Shown: positions 16,213-25,261, counted from the stretch's first letter. The stretch: DNA of 64,000 nucleotides from Syntrophobacterales bacterium (GCA_019429105.1 JAHYJE010000006.1:29770-93769), one strand, 5' to 3'. Program-made: numbers and translations. Notes: a model not told the origin generated them from the letters alone.

Positions 16213-16713
16213 ATGGATTACATCAAGATCAGATTTGTCGATAACCAGGAGGGCGCCGAGTATAACCTCTTCAGAACAGTCGAAGAGATGCTCAACCATG
16301 CCCAGCCGAGATTCGCATTTTCCAAGCAAAGGTGGCGGCCCCACGTGGACATCTATGAGACCGGCAACGAGATCTTTATAATTGCCGAAATCGCCGGTAT
16401 TCAGAGCGAGGGTATCGATTTGGAGATATCCCCTCGCTCTCTCAAGATAGCGGGAAAGCGAAGCTTAATGTTCACACAGCGAAGCTTGATGTTCATGGAC
16501 TGCGAGGAGTCGCCGGAAAAGGAAAGCGGCTGTTATTGCCTTGCGGAAATACCCTCCGGCCATTTTGAGCGTACCATTGTCCTGCCGGTTACGATCGACG
16601 CGGCAACAGCTAAAACAGTTTACAAAGACGGCCTTCTGAAAATCAGCCTGACCAAAAAATCACAAGCGGAAATCAGCAGGATAACTGTCAAAGTTCAAGG
16701 TAATCATCTGTAA
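16213..16713 (+). CDS. Small heat-shock protein (Hsp20/alpha-crystallin)
   Basis: 166-aa chaperone. The alpha-crystallin domain is clear: WRPHVDIYETGNEIFIIAEIAG, LEISPRSLKIAGKR, SGHFERTIVLPVTID, and the strand YKDGLLKISLTKK. Between IAGKR and the ERTI strand there is an unusual in-frame seven-residue tandem duplication, RSLMFTQ-RSLMFMD (16457-16498), whose DNA resembles the core of the MITE family here. Hsp20 normally has a short loop there. It is followed by lon, so the two form a protein-quality-control pair, though 86 nt separate them. The upstream 400 bp contains no other gene. Confidence 0.9.
   Translation: MDYIKIRFVDNQEGAEYNLFRTVEEMLNHAQPRFAFSKQRWRPHVDIYETGNEIFIIAEIAGIQSEGIDLEISPRSLKIAGKRSLMFTQRSLMFMDCEESPEKESGCYCLAEIPSGHFERTIVLPVTIDAATAKTVYKDGLLKISLTKKSQAEISRITVKVQGNHL
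16457..16498 (+). repeat. 21-bp tandem duplication inside hsp20
   Basis: Two 21-bp units (16457-16477 and 16478-16498) differ at a few bases and keep the reading frame. The first unit with its upstream bases matches the MITE core (GCGGGAAA…CGAAG…TTAATGTTCA) with two mismatches over about 25 bases. Confidence 0.7.
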
Positions 16714-16799
16714 CATATCAGGATTTAATAGGAAAACATCACAGGCCAAGGGCTGGCAGTCTAAGGCCAAAACAAACTGAACAGTAAAGAGAGGCGCCA

Positions 16800-19157
16800 A
16801 TGTCGCAAAAACAACCGGAGGAGTTAAAGATCGCCGGCATCCCGGAGATACTTCCCATATTGCCCATGTCCGGTGTCTTTGTGTTTCCGAAAATGCTCAT
16901 CCCGCTGGAGATCACCGGGGATTCGGCAACCAGTCTGATCGATGAGGCGATGACCGGCAGCCGGATGCTCGGCATGATCATGGTTAAAAAAACGGACGAG
17001 AATCTCGAACTTCCCAACAAAAAAGAATATTTTTACGATACGGGAACGAGCGTCTCCATACTCAAAATGGCCAGGACCGCCGACAGCAAGACCCAGCTCC
17101 TGCTGCAGGGAGTAGGCCGGTTCCGTCTGACAGAAATGCTGGAGGGCAAACCATATCTGCACGGACGCATCGAGGTTCTCGAAGATTCGGGAACCAAAGA
17201 CCTCGAGGTCGAGGCCCTGATGGTTAATCTCGTCAGCCTCTTTGACCGGATCGTTAAACTGTCGCCCCTGCTGCCCCAGGAGTTCGGAACAATGGCGAAA
17301 GCGATTGCCGAGCCGGGCGTTCTTGCCGACGTAATCGCCTCCGTCATCAATGTTTCCATCGAGGAAAAACAAAAGATCCTCGACATCCTGGATGTAAAGG
17401 GGAGACTGCGCGAGGTAACGCGGTTAGTCAACCACCAGGTGGAGATCCTTGAGCTGGGCAACAAGATCCAGAACGAGGTAAAGGGCGACATGGACAAAAG
17501 CCAGCGGGAGTATTTCCTCCGCCAGCAGTTGGGCGCCATCCGCAAGGAACTCGGAGAGACCGACGACGAGAAGGTCGAGGTTGAAGAATATCGGGCCAAA
17601 ATAGAAAAAAAACACCTCCCGGAAGAGGCGAAAAAGGAGGCGGAGCGCGAACTCGCCCGCTTGACCCGGATGCACCCCTCCTCGGCGGAATACACGGTAT
17701 CGGCGACCTATCTGGACTGGCTCACCGAACTTCCCTGGAATGAGCATACCGAAGACAACAGCGACATCAAGGCCTCCCGACGGATTCTCGACGAGGACCA
17801 TTACGGGCTGGAAAAGGCGAAAAAGAGGATAATCGAGTACCTTGCCGTTCGCAAGCTGAAGCCGGATACGAAAGGGCCGATTCTTTGCTTCGCCGGTCCT
17901 CCCGGAACGGGCAAGACGTCTCTTGGGCATTCCATCGGCCGCGCTCTGGGTCGCAAATTCATTCGCATCTCGCTCGGCGGCCTGCATGACGAGGCGGAGA
18001 TACGCGGCCACCGGCGCACCTATGTGGGGGCGCTTCCCGGCCGGGTCATTCAGGGAATCAGGCAGGCGCAGTCCAATAACCCCGTCTTCATGCTCGACGA
18101 GATCGACAAGGTCGGAAATGACTTCCGGGGCGATCCCTCCTCCGCGCTGCTGGAGGTTCTTGACCCGGAGCAGAACTTTTCCTTCACCGATCACTACCTG
18201 AACGTCCCTTTCGATTTGTCGCACGTGATGTTCATCGCAACGGCCAACATGCTGGAGACGATTCCGCCGGCCCTGCGCGACCGCTTGGAGGTTATCGAAC
18301 TGCCCGGCTATACGATAGACGAAAAAATAAGAATCGCCGAGCGCTACCTGATCCCGCGACAGAGGGAGGCCAACGGTTTGCAACCGGAACAGATCCGAAT
18401 CACGAGAGGCGCGGTAACCAACATTATAACCGGCTATACGCGGGAGGCGGGCCTCCGGAACGTGGAGAGGGAACTTGCCGCGATCTGCCGGGGCGTGGCC
18501 AGCCGGATTGCCGAGGGCAAAACGGAAAAGACAACTGTTACGGCGGGCGATCTGCACAAATTCCTCGGCCCGGTGCGAATAAACGGCGAGGCCGCCCTGC
18601 GGACAGCCAAACCGGGGGTCGTCATGGGGCTTGCCTGGACACCCTCCGGCGGGGATGTGCTCTTCGTGGAGGCAACGGCAATGAAGGGCAAGGGCGGACT
18701 GACCCTGACCGGTCAATTGGGCGACGTGATGAAGGAATCGGCAACCGCGGCGCTGAGTTTTATCCGCTCCAACGCAGAGGCAATCGGGGTCCCGGATAAT
18801 TACTTTTCCGAGAGGGATATCCATATCCATGTCCCCTCCGGGGCTACACCAAAAGACGGGCCCTCGGCCGGGGTTACCATGATGACGGCCCTGACCTCGC
18901 TGGCAACGAATCGCCCCGTCAAAAAAAATCTCGCGATGACCGGGGAAATCACGCTCCGGGGAACTGTTCTGCCGATTGGCGGGATCAAGGAAAAGGTTCT
19001 TGCCGCCCACCGGGCCGGGGTAAAGATCATCATCATGCCCAAATGGAACAGGAAGGATCTGGAGGATATCCCCGCCAAGGTGCGCCGGGAGATAACCTTT
19101 CATTTCGTGGACGACATGCTGGAGGTTCTGCGCATTGCCCTGGAAAAGACGCCTTAA
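16800..19157 (+). CDS. lon: ATP-dependent protease Lon
   Basis: 785-aa Lon of normal length: N-terminal substrate domain (LPILPMSGVFVFPKM onward), coiled-coil linker (QREYFLRQQLGAIRKELGE), AAA+ module with Walker A GPPGTGKTS (about residues 364-372) and Walker B PVFMLDEIDKV, then the peptidase domain with catalytic S689 in PKDGPSAGVTM and, by spacing, K732 in GGIKEKVLAAHRAG. It degrades damaged and regulatory cytosolic proteins. Located downstream of hsp20. Confidence 0.97.
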   Translation: MSQKQPEELKIAGIPEILPILPMSGVFVFPKMLIPLEITGDSATSLIDEAMTGSRMLGMIMVKKTDENLELPNKKEYFYDTGTSVSILKMARTADSKTQLLLQGVGRFRLTEMLEGKPYLHGRIEVLEDSGTKDLEVEALMVNLVSLFDRIVKLSPLLPQEFGTMAKAIAEPGVLADVIASVINVSIEEKQKILDILDVKGRLREVTRLVNHQVEILELGNKIQNEVKGDMDKSQREYFLRQQLGAIRKELGETDDEKVEVEEYRAKIEKKHLPEEAKKEAERELARLTRMHPSSAEYTVSATYLDWLTELPWNEHTEDNSDIKASRRILDEDHYGLEKAKKRIIEYLAVRKLKPDTKGPILCFAGPPGTGKTSLGHSIGRALGRKFIRISLGGLHDEAEIRGHRRTYVGALPGRVIQGIRQAQSNNPVFMLDEIDKVGNDFRGDPSSALLEVLDPEQNFSFTDHYLNVPFDLSHVMFIATANMLETIPPALRDRLEVIELPGYTIDEKIRIAERYLIPRQREANGLQPEQIRITRGAVTNIITGYTREAGLRNVERELAAICRGVASRIAEGKTEKTTVTAGDLHKFLGPVRINGEAALRTAKPGVVMGLAWTPSGGDVLFVEATAMKGKGGLTLTGQLGDVMKESATAALSFIRSNAEAIGVPDNYFSERDIHIHVPSGATPKDGPSAGVTMMTALTSLATNRPVKKNLAMTGEITLRGTVLPIGGIKEKVLAAHRAGVKIIIMPKWNRKDLEDIPAKVRREITFHFVDDMLEVLRIALEKTP

Positions 19158-19169
19158 AAATCCGGCAGG

Positions 19170-19195
19170 TAGGGGCAATTCATGAATCGCCCCTA
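19170..19195. repeat. REP-like palindrome after lon
   Basis: TAGGGGC (19170-19176) pairs with GCCCCTA (19189-19195) around an AT-rich, itself self-complementary centre. It lies 12 nt after the lon stop and could slow or end transcription, though there is no T-run. Similar palindromes occur at 2891-2918 and 23926-23945. Confidence 0.5.
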
Positions 19196-19225
19196 TTTGA
19201 TGTCAACAACATGGAAGGAAAGCGA

Positions 19226-19827
19226 ATGGGGATTGTAATCCCGCATCACATCATCCTGGCCTCGGCCTCGCCTCGCCGCATAGAGTTGCTGAAGCTTGCG
19301 GGACTCTCTTTTGACGTCATCCCCGCCGATATTGAAGAGGCCCCCCGCCCGGGCGAGGCGCCGGATAAGCATGTTTTCGGCTCGCCGCCGAAAAGGCCCT
19401 GTTTGTCGCTGCCAAAAAGCCCGATTGTCTCGTTATCGGCGCCGATACGATCGTCTTTCTCGACGGGGAAATTCTCGGGAAACCTGCCAACCGGGAAGAG
19501 GCGCAAAAAACCATGGCCAAATTGAGCGGCCAAACTCACGAGGTGTTCACCGGCTTTTGCGTGGCGCAGATTGATCGGGGAATAAGGATTTGCGAGGCAG
19601 TGCGTTCAGCGGTAACCTTCCGGGAAATAACCCCGGACGAGATCTACTGGTACGCAGGCACGCCGGAGCCGTATGACAAGGCCGGCGCCTACGCCGCCCA
19701 GGGAATAAGCGCCTCGTTTATCAGGAAAATAAACGGTTCCTATACAAATGTTATCGGTTTACCCCTGTGCGAGGTTGTCGAAAAGCTGAAAACGGTCGGG
19801 GCGATTGATTTTTCACGGGACAGTTGA
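19226..19827 (+). pseudogene. maf: Maf-like nucleotide pyrophosphatase, frameshifted
   Basis: Maf/YceF-type house-cleaning NTP pyrophosphatase split by one indel. The first frame from ATG 19226 (AAGGAAA upstream) has IILASASPRRIELLKLAGL-SFDVIPADIEE and ends its match at DKHVF; the next frame continues AAEKALFVAAKK, VIGADTIVFLDGEILGKP, AQKTMAKLSGQTHEVFTGF, and DKAGAYAAQGISASFIRKINGSYTNVIGLP to the stop at 19827. The break is at about 19374-19380, where adding one C (GTTTTC-CGGCTC) restores HVFRLAAEKA. Either a recent pseudogene or an assembly error. Next gene is yggS. Confidence 0.85.
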
Positions 19828-19859
19828 ACGGAGCGTAAGGTTTGCATGGAAAAACAGCG

Positions 19860-20561
19860 ATGAGCGTCAAGGAAAATATCAGGCAGATCAGGGAGGTAAT
19901 TGCGGATGCGGCGGCGAGAAGCGGCCGTTCCTCCTCCGCGGTACGCCTGATGGCGGTAACGAAAACGGTCGATGACGAGAGGATTATCGAAGCAATCGAG
20001 GCCGGCGTTGATATAATCGGCGAAAACTACCTGCAGGAGGCAAAACGCAAAATCGCCTCCCTTGGCAAGTCTCTGGAATGGCACATGATCGGGCATCTGC
20101 AGACGAACAAGGCCCGTTTCGCGACAGGCCTCTTCGAGATGATCCATTCGGTTGACCGGATAGAGCTGGCCCGTGAGCTCGACCGACGCGCCGCAGTGGC
20201 CGGTTTGACCATAAAGATACTGATTGAGGTGAACGTCGCCGGAGAGGCGACAAAAAGTGGGGCGCCCTTCGCCGAGGCGAGCGCCCTCGTTCACGCCGTC
20301 GCTGTCCTGCCCAATCTGTCGCTCCAGGGACTTATGGCAATGCCCCCCTATTGCGACGATCCGGAGGAGGCAAGACCATTTTTCCGCAAACTTCGCGGAT
20401 TGCGGGAGGAGATAGAAGCAGAGAAAATACCCCGGGTGGAAATGAAGGAGCTTTCCATGGGAATGAGCGGTGATTACGCCGTCGCGATCGAGGAAGGAGC
20501 AACGATCGTGCGGCTCGGCCAGGCTATCTTTGGGGAACGTCCCCCACGACAACCAAAATAA
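19860..20561 (+). CDS. yggS: YggS/PLPBP-family PLP homeostasis protein
   Basis: 233-aa single-domain TIM-barrel PLP protein counted from MSVKENIRQIR; a TTG six codons earlier (19842) is an alternative. PLP lysine is in VRLMAVTKTVD, followed by GENYLQEAKRK, WHMIGHLQTNKA, and the phosphate-binding GMSGDYAVAIEEGATIVRLGQAIFG end. It controls free PLP levels rather than catalysing a reaction. Lies 32 nt after maf. Confidence 0.93.
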   Translation: MSVKENIRQIREVIADAAARSGRSSSAVRLMAVTKTVDDERIIEAIEAGVDIIGENYLQEAKRKIASLGKSLEWHMIGHLQTNKARFATGLFEMIHSVDRIELARELDRRAAVAGLTIKILIEVNVAGEATKSGAPFAEASALVHAVAVLPNLSLQGLMAMPPYCDDPEEARPFFRKLRGLREEIEAEKIPRVEMKELSMGMSGDYAVAIEEGATIVRLGQAIFGERPPRQPK

Positions 20562-20573
20562 GGAGAATGAAAA

Positions 20574-21080
20574 ATGAATAAAAAAGCTTTCTACACAATC
20601 AGTTATGGCATTTACATAGTCGCTTCCGGGAAGGACGGGAAATTCAACGGCCAGATCGCCAATACCGTTTTTCAGGTCACCTCGGAGCCCGCCACCGTTG
20701 CGGTAAGCATCAATAAACAGAATTACACCCACGAGCTAATCACTGCCAGCGGCAAATTCACCGTTTCGGCGCTGGACGAGGAAGCGCCAATGACAATGAT
20801 CGGTCGTTTCGGCTTCAAGTCCGGCAAAGAGATAGATAAATTTGAGGGCATCGGGATAAAAACCGGCGCAACCGGCATCCCTGTCGTCACCGAACACGCC
20901 GTTGCCTTTATTGAGGCCGAGGTAATAGGCTCAATGGACTGCGGCACCCACACTATTTTTCTCGGTAATGTGAGCGAGTCCGATGTACTTAGTAGCGCGG
21001 CGCCGATGACCTACGCCTATTACCAGAAAATCAAGGGCGGCAAGGCCCCCAAAACCGCGCCCACCTATCAGGCGCCCTGA
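20574..21080 (+). CDS. Flavin-reductase-like FMN-binding protein
   Basis: 168-aa protein of the flavin reductase-like domain family, related to flavoredoxin and the flavin part of high-molecular-weight rubredoxins (ISYGIYIVASGKDGKFNGQIANTVFQVTSEPATVAVSINKQNYTHELI; later DCGTHTIFLGNV). It has no rubredoxin domain at the C-terminus, ending at a Lys/Pro-rich tail. Such proteins shuttle electrons to oxygen- or sulfur-linked partners in anaerobes. AAGGAG precedes the ATG; 12 nt after yggS. Confidence 0.85.
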   Translation: MNKKAFYTISYGIYIVASGKDGKFNGQIANTVFQVTSEPATVAVSINKQNYTHELITASGKFTVSALDEEAPMTMIGRFGFKSGKEIDKFEGIGIKTGATGIPVVTEHAVAFIEAEVIGSMDCGTHTIFLGNVSESDVLSSAAPMTYAYYQKIKGGKAPKTAPTYQAP

Positions 21081-21160
21081 CCGTGCAGCCGGCAATTGCT
21101 AAAAGAGATGACTTTCTGGAATTGACTTTCGGGACAATAGCCGGCGGGAAGATTAATTTC

Positions 21161-21209
21161 TTGACATGAACGGATTAGACAGATATTTTGCGGGCATGGG
21201 TGATCACCC
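21161..21209 (+). promoter_or_regulatory. Sigma70-like promoter with operator palindrome
   Basis: TTGACA (21161-21166), 17-bp spacer, TATTTT (21184-21189). Immediately downstream, over the expected start point, is the perfect palindrome GGGTGATCACCC (21198-21209). It drives the metallo-hydrolase/amidohydrolase pair. The palindrome is a likely repressor site, but its protein is unknown. Confidence 0.55.
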
Positions 21210-21324
21210 TAACACCTGTAATTAGTTGACCACGCTATCGCTCCTTTGGCCTTCCCCGATTGCGTGGAGTAAAGGGGGTGTAGCGGTTGGTCTTCATTTT
21301 AATGGTCAACAAGGGGAAAATTGC

Positions 21325-22185
21325 ATGTTGATTCGCTGCTGGGGCGCCAGAGGTTCGGTCCCTGTTTCGGGAAGTGATTATGTCCGGTATGGAGGAGACA
21401 CCGCCTGCATTGAGGTGAGGACGAAGCAGGGCAGCATCGTCATCATCGACGCCGGAACGGGCATCAGGAGGCTGGGGAATCTCCTGCTGTCCGAAAAGAA
21501 GCATGCTTACACGATGATTTTTACCCACGTCCACTGGGATCACATCATCGGTTTTCCTTTTTTCAAACCAATTTTCGAAAGGAAAGTAAAGATTTCCATC
21601 ATGGGTTGTCCTTTTCAAATCCCCGCCTTCCGGGAGACTCTTGCCACAATCATGAATGAGCCATATTTCCCGGTAAATATCGAAAATATAAAGGCAAAAG
21701 TAGATTTCACCAATTTTTGTCGAGGAAAAATCCAGATAGATGGGATGACTATAGCCGTCATCCCGCTGAGCCATCCCAATGGCGGTTTGGGATTCCGTTT
21801 CGAGGAAGATGGCCGTTCTTTTGTCTATCTCACGGACAATGAACTCGGCTATCGTCATCCGGGAGGGATGAAATACGCCGATTACGCAGCCTTTTCCAAA
21901 GATGCGGACATCCTCGTCCACGATGCCGAATACCTCCCCGCGGAATACGCGACAACAAGGAAGTGGGGACATTCCACTTATAAGGACGCAGTGAGACTCG
22001 CTCTTGACGCCAAGGCGGCCAGTCTGGGATTGTTTCACCACAACCAGGACAGAAAAGACGACGATCTGGACATGATTGTCGAAGATTGCCAAAAAATGGT
22101 TGATGGAAAGAATATTCGCTGCTTCGCGGTGAACCAGTATATGGAGATTAGTCTGGCAAAAGAAGATAAAAGGATCAGCCCTTGA
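21325..22185 (+). CDS. Metallo-beta-lactamase-fold hydrolase
   Basis: 286-aa protein from MLIRCWGARGSVPVSG; ATG at 21325 has AAGGGG just upstream, and the longer frame lacks support. The metal motif FTHVHWDHIIG (HxHxDH), ADILVHDAEY, and WGHSTYKDAVRLA are seen, as in the phosphodiesterase-like subgroup starting with RxWGxRGSxP. That subgroup often binds or cleaves cyclic nucleotides, but substrate here is unknown. Its stop overlaps the TTG of the next gene, so the two are coupled. Confidence 0.88.
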   Translation: MLIRCWGARGSVPVSGSDYVRYGGDTACIEVRTKQGSIVIIDAGTGIRRLGNLLLSEKKHAYTMIFTHVHWDHIIGFPFFKPIFERKVKISIMGCPFQIPAFRETLATIMNEPYFPVNIENIKAKVDFTNFCRGKIQIDGMTIAVIPLSHPNGGLGFRFEEDGRSFVYLTDNELGYRHPGGMKYADYAAFSKDADILVHDAEYLPAEYATTRKWGHSTYKDAVRLALDAKAASLGLFHHNQDRKDDDLDMIVEDCQKMVDGKNIRCFAVNQYMEISLAKEDKRISP

Positions 22186-23030
22186 GGGCGGATGGAGACT
22201 TTGGAATTTTGCCGGATCCGATAGTCGATTTCCATACCCATCTTTTCCCGGACCGCCTCTCCGACGCCATTCGCCGCCAGTTTGTCGTGGATTATGGTTG
22301 GAGCGTTCTGCATGATTTGTACTGGCGCGAAACCGTTGAGTATCTCCGGGAGCATGGCGTCGGCCCAATCATTTATTCCAACTACGCCCACAAAAAGGGT
22401 GTTGCCCGCGGTCTGAACGACTGGAATGTAAATATCCTCGAAAAATTGGATAATGTTTACTGCTTTGCCGCCTGCCACCCGGAAGATGACGACGGATTGG
22501 CAAGGGCCGCTGAGCTGCTGTCCCATCCGCGGATAATCGGATTCAAGCTCCAACTGCTCGTGCAGCGCTTCTACCCCGATGACGAGCGGCTCTTCCCGCT
22601 GTACGAACTGGTCATGGAAAGGAAAAAACGTCTGCTTTTCCACGTCGGAACCGGCCCGGTCGGAAACGAGTTTGTCGGCATTGCCCCTTTCCGGAGGCTT
22701 TTGGCCCGTTATCCGGAGCTGCCGGCGAATATCGCCCACATGGGGGGTCTCGAATACGCTCAATTCGGGGCGCTTTTGGACGACCATCCGGCGCTTTATC
22801 TGGACACAGCCTTCTCTTTTCTGGCCGGGGCCGGGTTAATGTTTGATCTCGGCAATGATTTTCTCGAAACCCATAAGGAGCGGATTCTCTACGGCTCGGA
22901 TTTTCCGAATGTGATCCTGCCGCGGGAGGAAGAGATCAACACGCTTTTGGGCCTGGGCCTTTCCCCGGAATTCTACAACGCTGTTTTCCGGGACAACGGC
23001 CTCGCCCTTCTCCAACAAACAGGTTCATGA
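22182..23030 (+). CDS. Amidohydrolase-family (TIM-barrel) protein
   Basis: 282-aa metal-dependent hydrolase of the amidohydrolase-2 type. Metal ligands: VDFHTHLFP (HxH), a histidine in RLLFHVGTGP, NIAHMGG, and the late Asp of ILYGSDFPNV. TTG at 22182 overlaps the upstream stop (TTGA); a second TTG at 22209 with GGAG upstream is equally possible. Known relatives include decarboxylases and lactonases; function here is not assigned. Confidence 0.85.
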   Translation: MRADGDFGILPDPIVDFHTHLFPDRLSDAIRRQFVVDYGWSVLHDLYWRETVEYLREHGVGPIIYSNYAHKKGVARGLNDWNVNILEKLDNVYCFAACHPEDDDGLARAAELLSHPRIIGFKLQLLVQRFYPDDERLFPLYELVMERKKRLLFHVGTGPVGNEFVGIAPFRRLLARYPELPANIAHMGGLEYAQFGALLDDHPALYLDTAFSFLAGAGLMFDLGNDFLETHKERILYGSDFPNVILPREEEINTLLGLGLSPEFYNAVFRDNGLALLQQTGS

Positions 23031-23080
23031 TACTGGGATTCTGGCGGATTTAACGGTTGAGGCAATCCTGATATTCTCTT

Positions 23081-23866
23081 TTATTTCTGACAGTTCGGGC
23101 AAAACCACGTTCCCCGCCCGCCCAGCTTTATCCGCTCGATTTTGCCGCCGCAACGGTTGCAGGCAGCGCCTTCACGCGAATAAACTTCGAGATTTTCCTG
23201 GTTTTTGCCGCTTTTCCCGAAAAGGTCGCGCCAGTCGGAAACGGTTGTCCCCCGGCACTCGACGGCCCGGCTGAGAATCGCCTTTGCCTCCCTTTTGACC
23301 TTCCCCCATTCCCGAAGCGTGACCCTGCTTGCCGGCCGGCGTGGGTCAATCCCCGCTGCGAACAGAATCTCGCAGGCGTAGATGTTGCCGATTCCCGCGA
23401 TTGCGCGTTGATCCATCAAAAATGATTTTACCGGCATCTGCCGTTTTCTGGATATTTCCCACAAGGTGCGTGCCGGGATTCCCTTGAGGGGGTCATTGGC
23501 AAGCGCTGGCGCCTTTTCCTCCGGCCGCACGCAAAAGGTCCCAAAACGGCGTGGATCAATCAAAAGCAACGTCCCTTTGGTAAAATAAATGGCCAGGCGG
23601 GAGTACGCGGGGAAGGGGGGAGAAACCTGTTCCGGCAGGTAGAGGAGCCGGCCGGTCATCCGCAGGTGCAGTGTCGCCGTCAGGCCGCCCTCCAGGTTCA
23701 GGTCAATAAACTTTCCCCGTCTTTTAACTGAAAGAAACTTCCGCCCCGACAGCTCAGGCTCTTTTCCCAGCAGTGAATCAAGAATCTCGATCCGGAGGAT
23801 TTTCTCCCCTGTTGCAACCTGGTCAAGCTGGCGGCAGAGGGTCTCCACCTCGGGCAGTTCCGGCAT
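23081..23866 (-). CDS. mutM: Formamidopyrimidine-DNA glycosylase
   Basis: 261-aa base-excision repair enzyme removing 8-oxoguanine and FaPy. Start fixed at MPELPEVETL because the family needs Pro at position 2 as the catalytic nucleophile. Also seen: LHLRMTGRLLYLP, the helix-two-turn-helix with AIAGIGNIYACEILFAAGIDP, and the C-terminal zinc finger with cysteines in CNRCGGKI and WFCPNC. Monocistronic by appearance. Confidence 0.96.
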   Translation of the reverse strand: MPELPEVETLCRQLDQVATGEKILRIEILDSLLGKEPELSGRKFLSVKRRGKFIDLNLEGGLTATLHLRMTGRLLYLPEQVSPPFPAYSRLAIYFTKGTLLLIDPRRFGTFCVRPEEKAPALANDPLKGIPARTLWEISRKRQMPVKSFLMDQRAIAGIGNIYACEILFAAGIDPRRPASRVTLREWGKVKREAKAILSRAVECRGTTVSDWRDLFGKSGKNQENLEVYSREGAACNRCGGKIERIKLGGRGTWFCPNCQK

Positions 23867-23925
23867 TTTCAATCCTCATAAAAGCGGGGCGGTTCCGGAC
23901 GCGACAAGGCGCGCCCCTACAATAA

Positions 23926-23945
23926 GGGCGGTTTGCGAGCCGCCC
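23926..23945. repeat. REP-like palindrome upstream of mutM
   Basis: GGGCGG and CCGCCC separated by 8 nt with further partial pairing; preceded by GCGCCCCTAC. It lies between mutM (start 23866) and thiM (end 23993) on the minus strand, resembling the palindromes at 2891-2918 and 19170-19195. Confidence 0.45.
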
Positions 23946-23992
23946 CAACTTCGTTTTCATCCTTCTTTTTGACGACTGAACGCCATAAGGGT

Positions 23993-24799
23993 TTAATAAT
24001 TATCACTGCTAATTGAAAATACGGACGCAATTTGCTCGGCAGAAAGTACATACAGGGCGTCAAGGAAATTGAGCTGGAGGCTGCCCGGCCCCTGCGAACG
24101 AGAGGCCGCAAGCTCGCCGGCAATTCCCATAACCGCCATTGCCTCCGCGGCGGCGAGAAAGGGGTCGGCGGTTACCGCGGCAAAGGCCCCGCAGAGGGCG
24201 CTTGCCGTACAGCCGAGACCGGTCACCCGCGTCATCAGCGGATGGCCATTTTTAGTCATGATCACGCCGGCCGGGCCGATGGTGTAGTCTGTAGCCCCGC
24301 TGATGCAAACAACGGAACCGGATTGCTTTTGCAGCTCGCGGCCGATTGCCACCGCCTCTTCGGAGGAGGCGGTGCTGTCCACTCCCTTGGTTTTGCTGCC
24401 GGCATCCAAAAGAGCCATGATTTCCGACGCGTTTCCACGAATGATCTCGGGGGGAATGGCCCGGATCAGTTCGCGCGCCGTCGCGGTGCGATAGGCGGTC
24501 GCGCCGGCGCCGACCGGGTCAAGAACGATCGGAATCCCTTTTTTGCGCGCTGCCTCTGCCGCCTTAAACATCGAGAGCACCCAATTTTCGCTCAGGGTGC
24601 CGATGTTGATGACCAGGGCGGAGGCAATCCCGACAATCTCTTCCACCTCCCGCACGGAATGCGCCATGACCGGCGAGGCGCCGATGGCAAGCAGGGCGTT
24701 GGCCGTATTGTTCATCACTACATAGTTCGTTATGTTGTGGACAACCGGCCCTTTTGACCGGATTGCCTGTACCGCCGTCCAGATTGAAGAAGGCGTCAT
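23993..24799 (-). CDS. thiM: Hydroxyethylthiazole kinase
   Basis: 268-aa ribokinase-like kinase that phosphorylates 4-methyl-5-(2-hydroxyethyl)thiazole for thiamine salvage. Motifs VVHNITNYVVMNNTANALLAIGASPVMAH, VLDPVGAGAT, RGNASEIMAL and the catalytic TGLGCTASALCGAFAA. AAGGAG precedes ATG. No thi-box (TPP riboswitch) is recognisable upstream; a TTGACA-type promoter lies about 80 bp before the start. Apparently single-gene. Confidence 0.94.
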   Translation of the reverse strand: MTPSSIWTAVQAIRSKGPVVHNITNYVVMNNTANALLAIGASPVMAHSVREVEEIVGIASALVINIGTLSENWVLSMFKAAEAARKKGIPIVLDPVGAGATAYRTATARELIRAIPPEIIRGNASEIMALLDAGSKTKGVDSTASSEEAVAIGRELQKQSGSVVCISGATDYTIGPAGVIMTKNGHPLMTRVTGLGCTASALCGAFAAVTADPFLAAAEAMAVMGIAGELAASRSQGPGSLQLNFLDALYVLSAEQIASVFSISSDNY

Positions 24800-25261
24800 A
24801 AGTTCAAGTTACTCCTTTTTTCTCTTTATCGGAATGATCTTCCCGCTGCTCGTGAATAACGATATCGGTTATCATTGTCAAGGGCAAATTCGGCCGTTGC
24901 GATTCGCCGTTGCGATGCTTTTGACATTGCCCGCCATTTGCGATAGACTCGCGCACCAGATTTGACCGAGGAAAAACCAATAGCCAGACTGCAATCAAAA
25001 AGTTTTCCCACAGATGGTGCAAAAAACGGGGTCAGAGACTTCTCAAATATCAATTGACAAGCCAAAATGGTTGCCATACTTTCCCACCACGATAATTTTG
25101 TTCTGTCCGCAACAGGCGGAAAGTGGCGGGTTTTCCATTTTCATTCTTCATTTGAGATCATGTCCTTGCATGGAGAACAAAATTTTTCTCCCACTTCAAG
25201 CGGGGAACTTGATTGATGGTAAGCGGGGATAACCGTTCTTCCGGCTTGTACAGGATACGAT
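24800..25261. other. Intergenic region before the defence island
   Basis: About 460 bp without a gene. On the plus strand TTGACA (25054-25059), 16 bp, ATACTT (25076-25081) is a plausible promoter for the toxin-antitoxin pair. GGGGTCAGAGACTTCT near 25030 resembles sequence commonly seen at transposase-gene remnants, too short to assign. Confidence 0.4.

Noticed and set aside
17424..19178. Long minus-strand open frame (584 codons) opposite lon
   Set aside because: Low-complexity translation without family motifs; it is the antisense shadow of the highly conserved lon gene.
21235..22368. Minus-strand 377-codon frame over the metallo-hydrolase
   Set aside because: Opposite strand of a strongly motif-supported gene.
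24800..25020. TPP riboswitch upstream of thiM
   Set aside because: The conserved CTGAGA and downstream thi-box motifs are not present on the minus strand.
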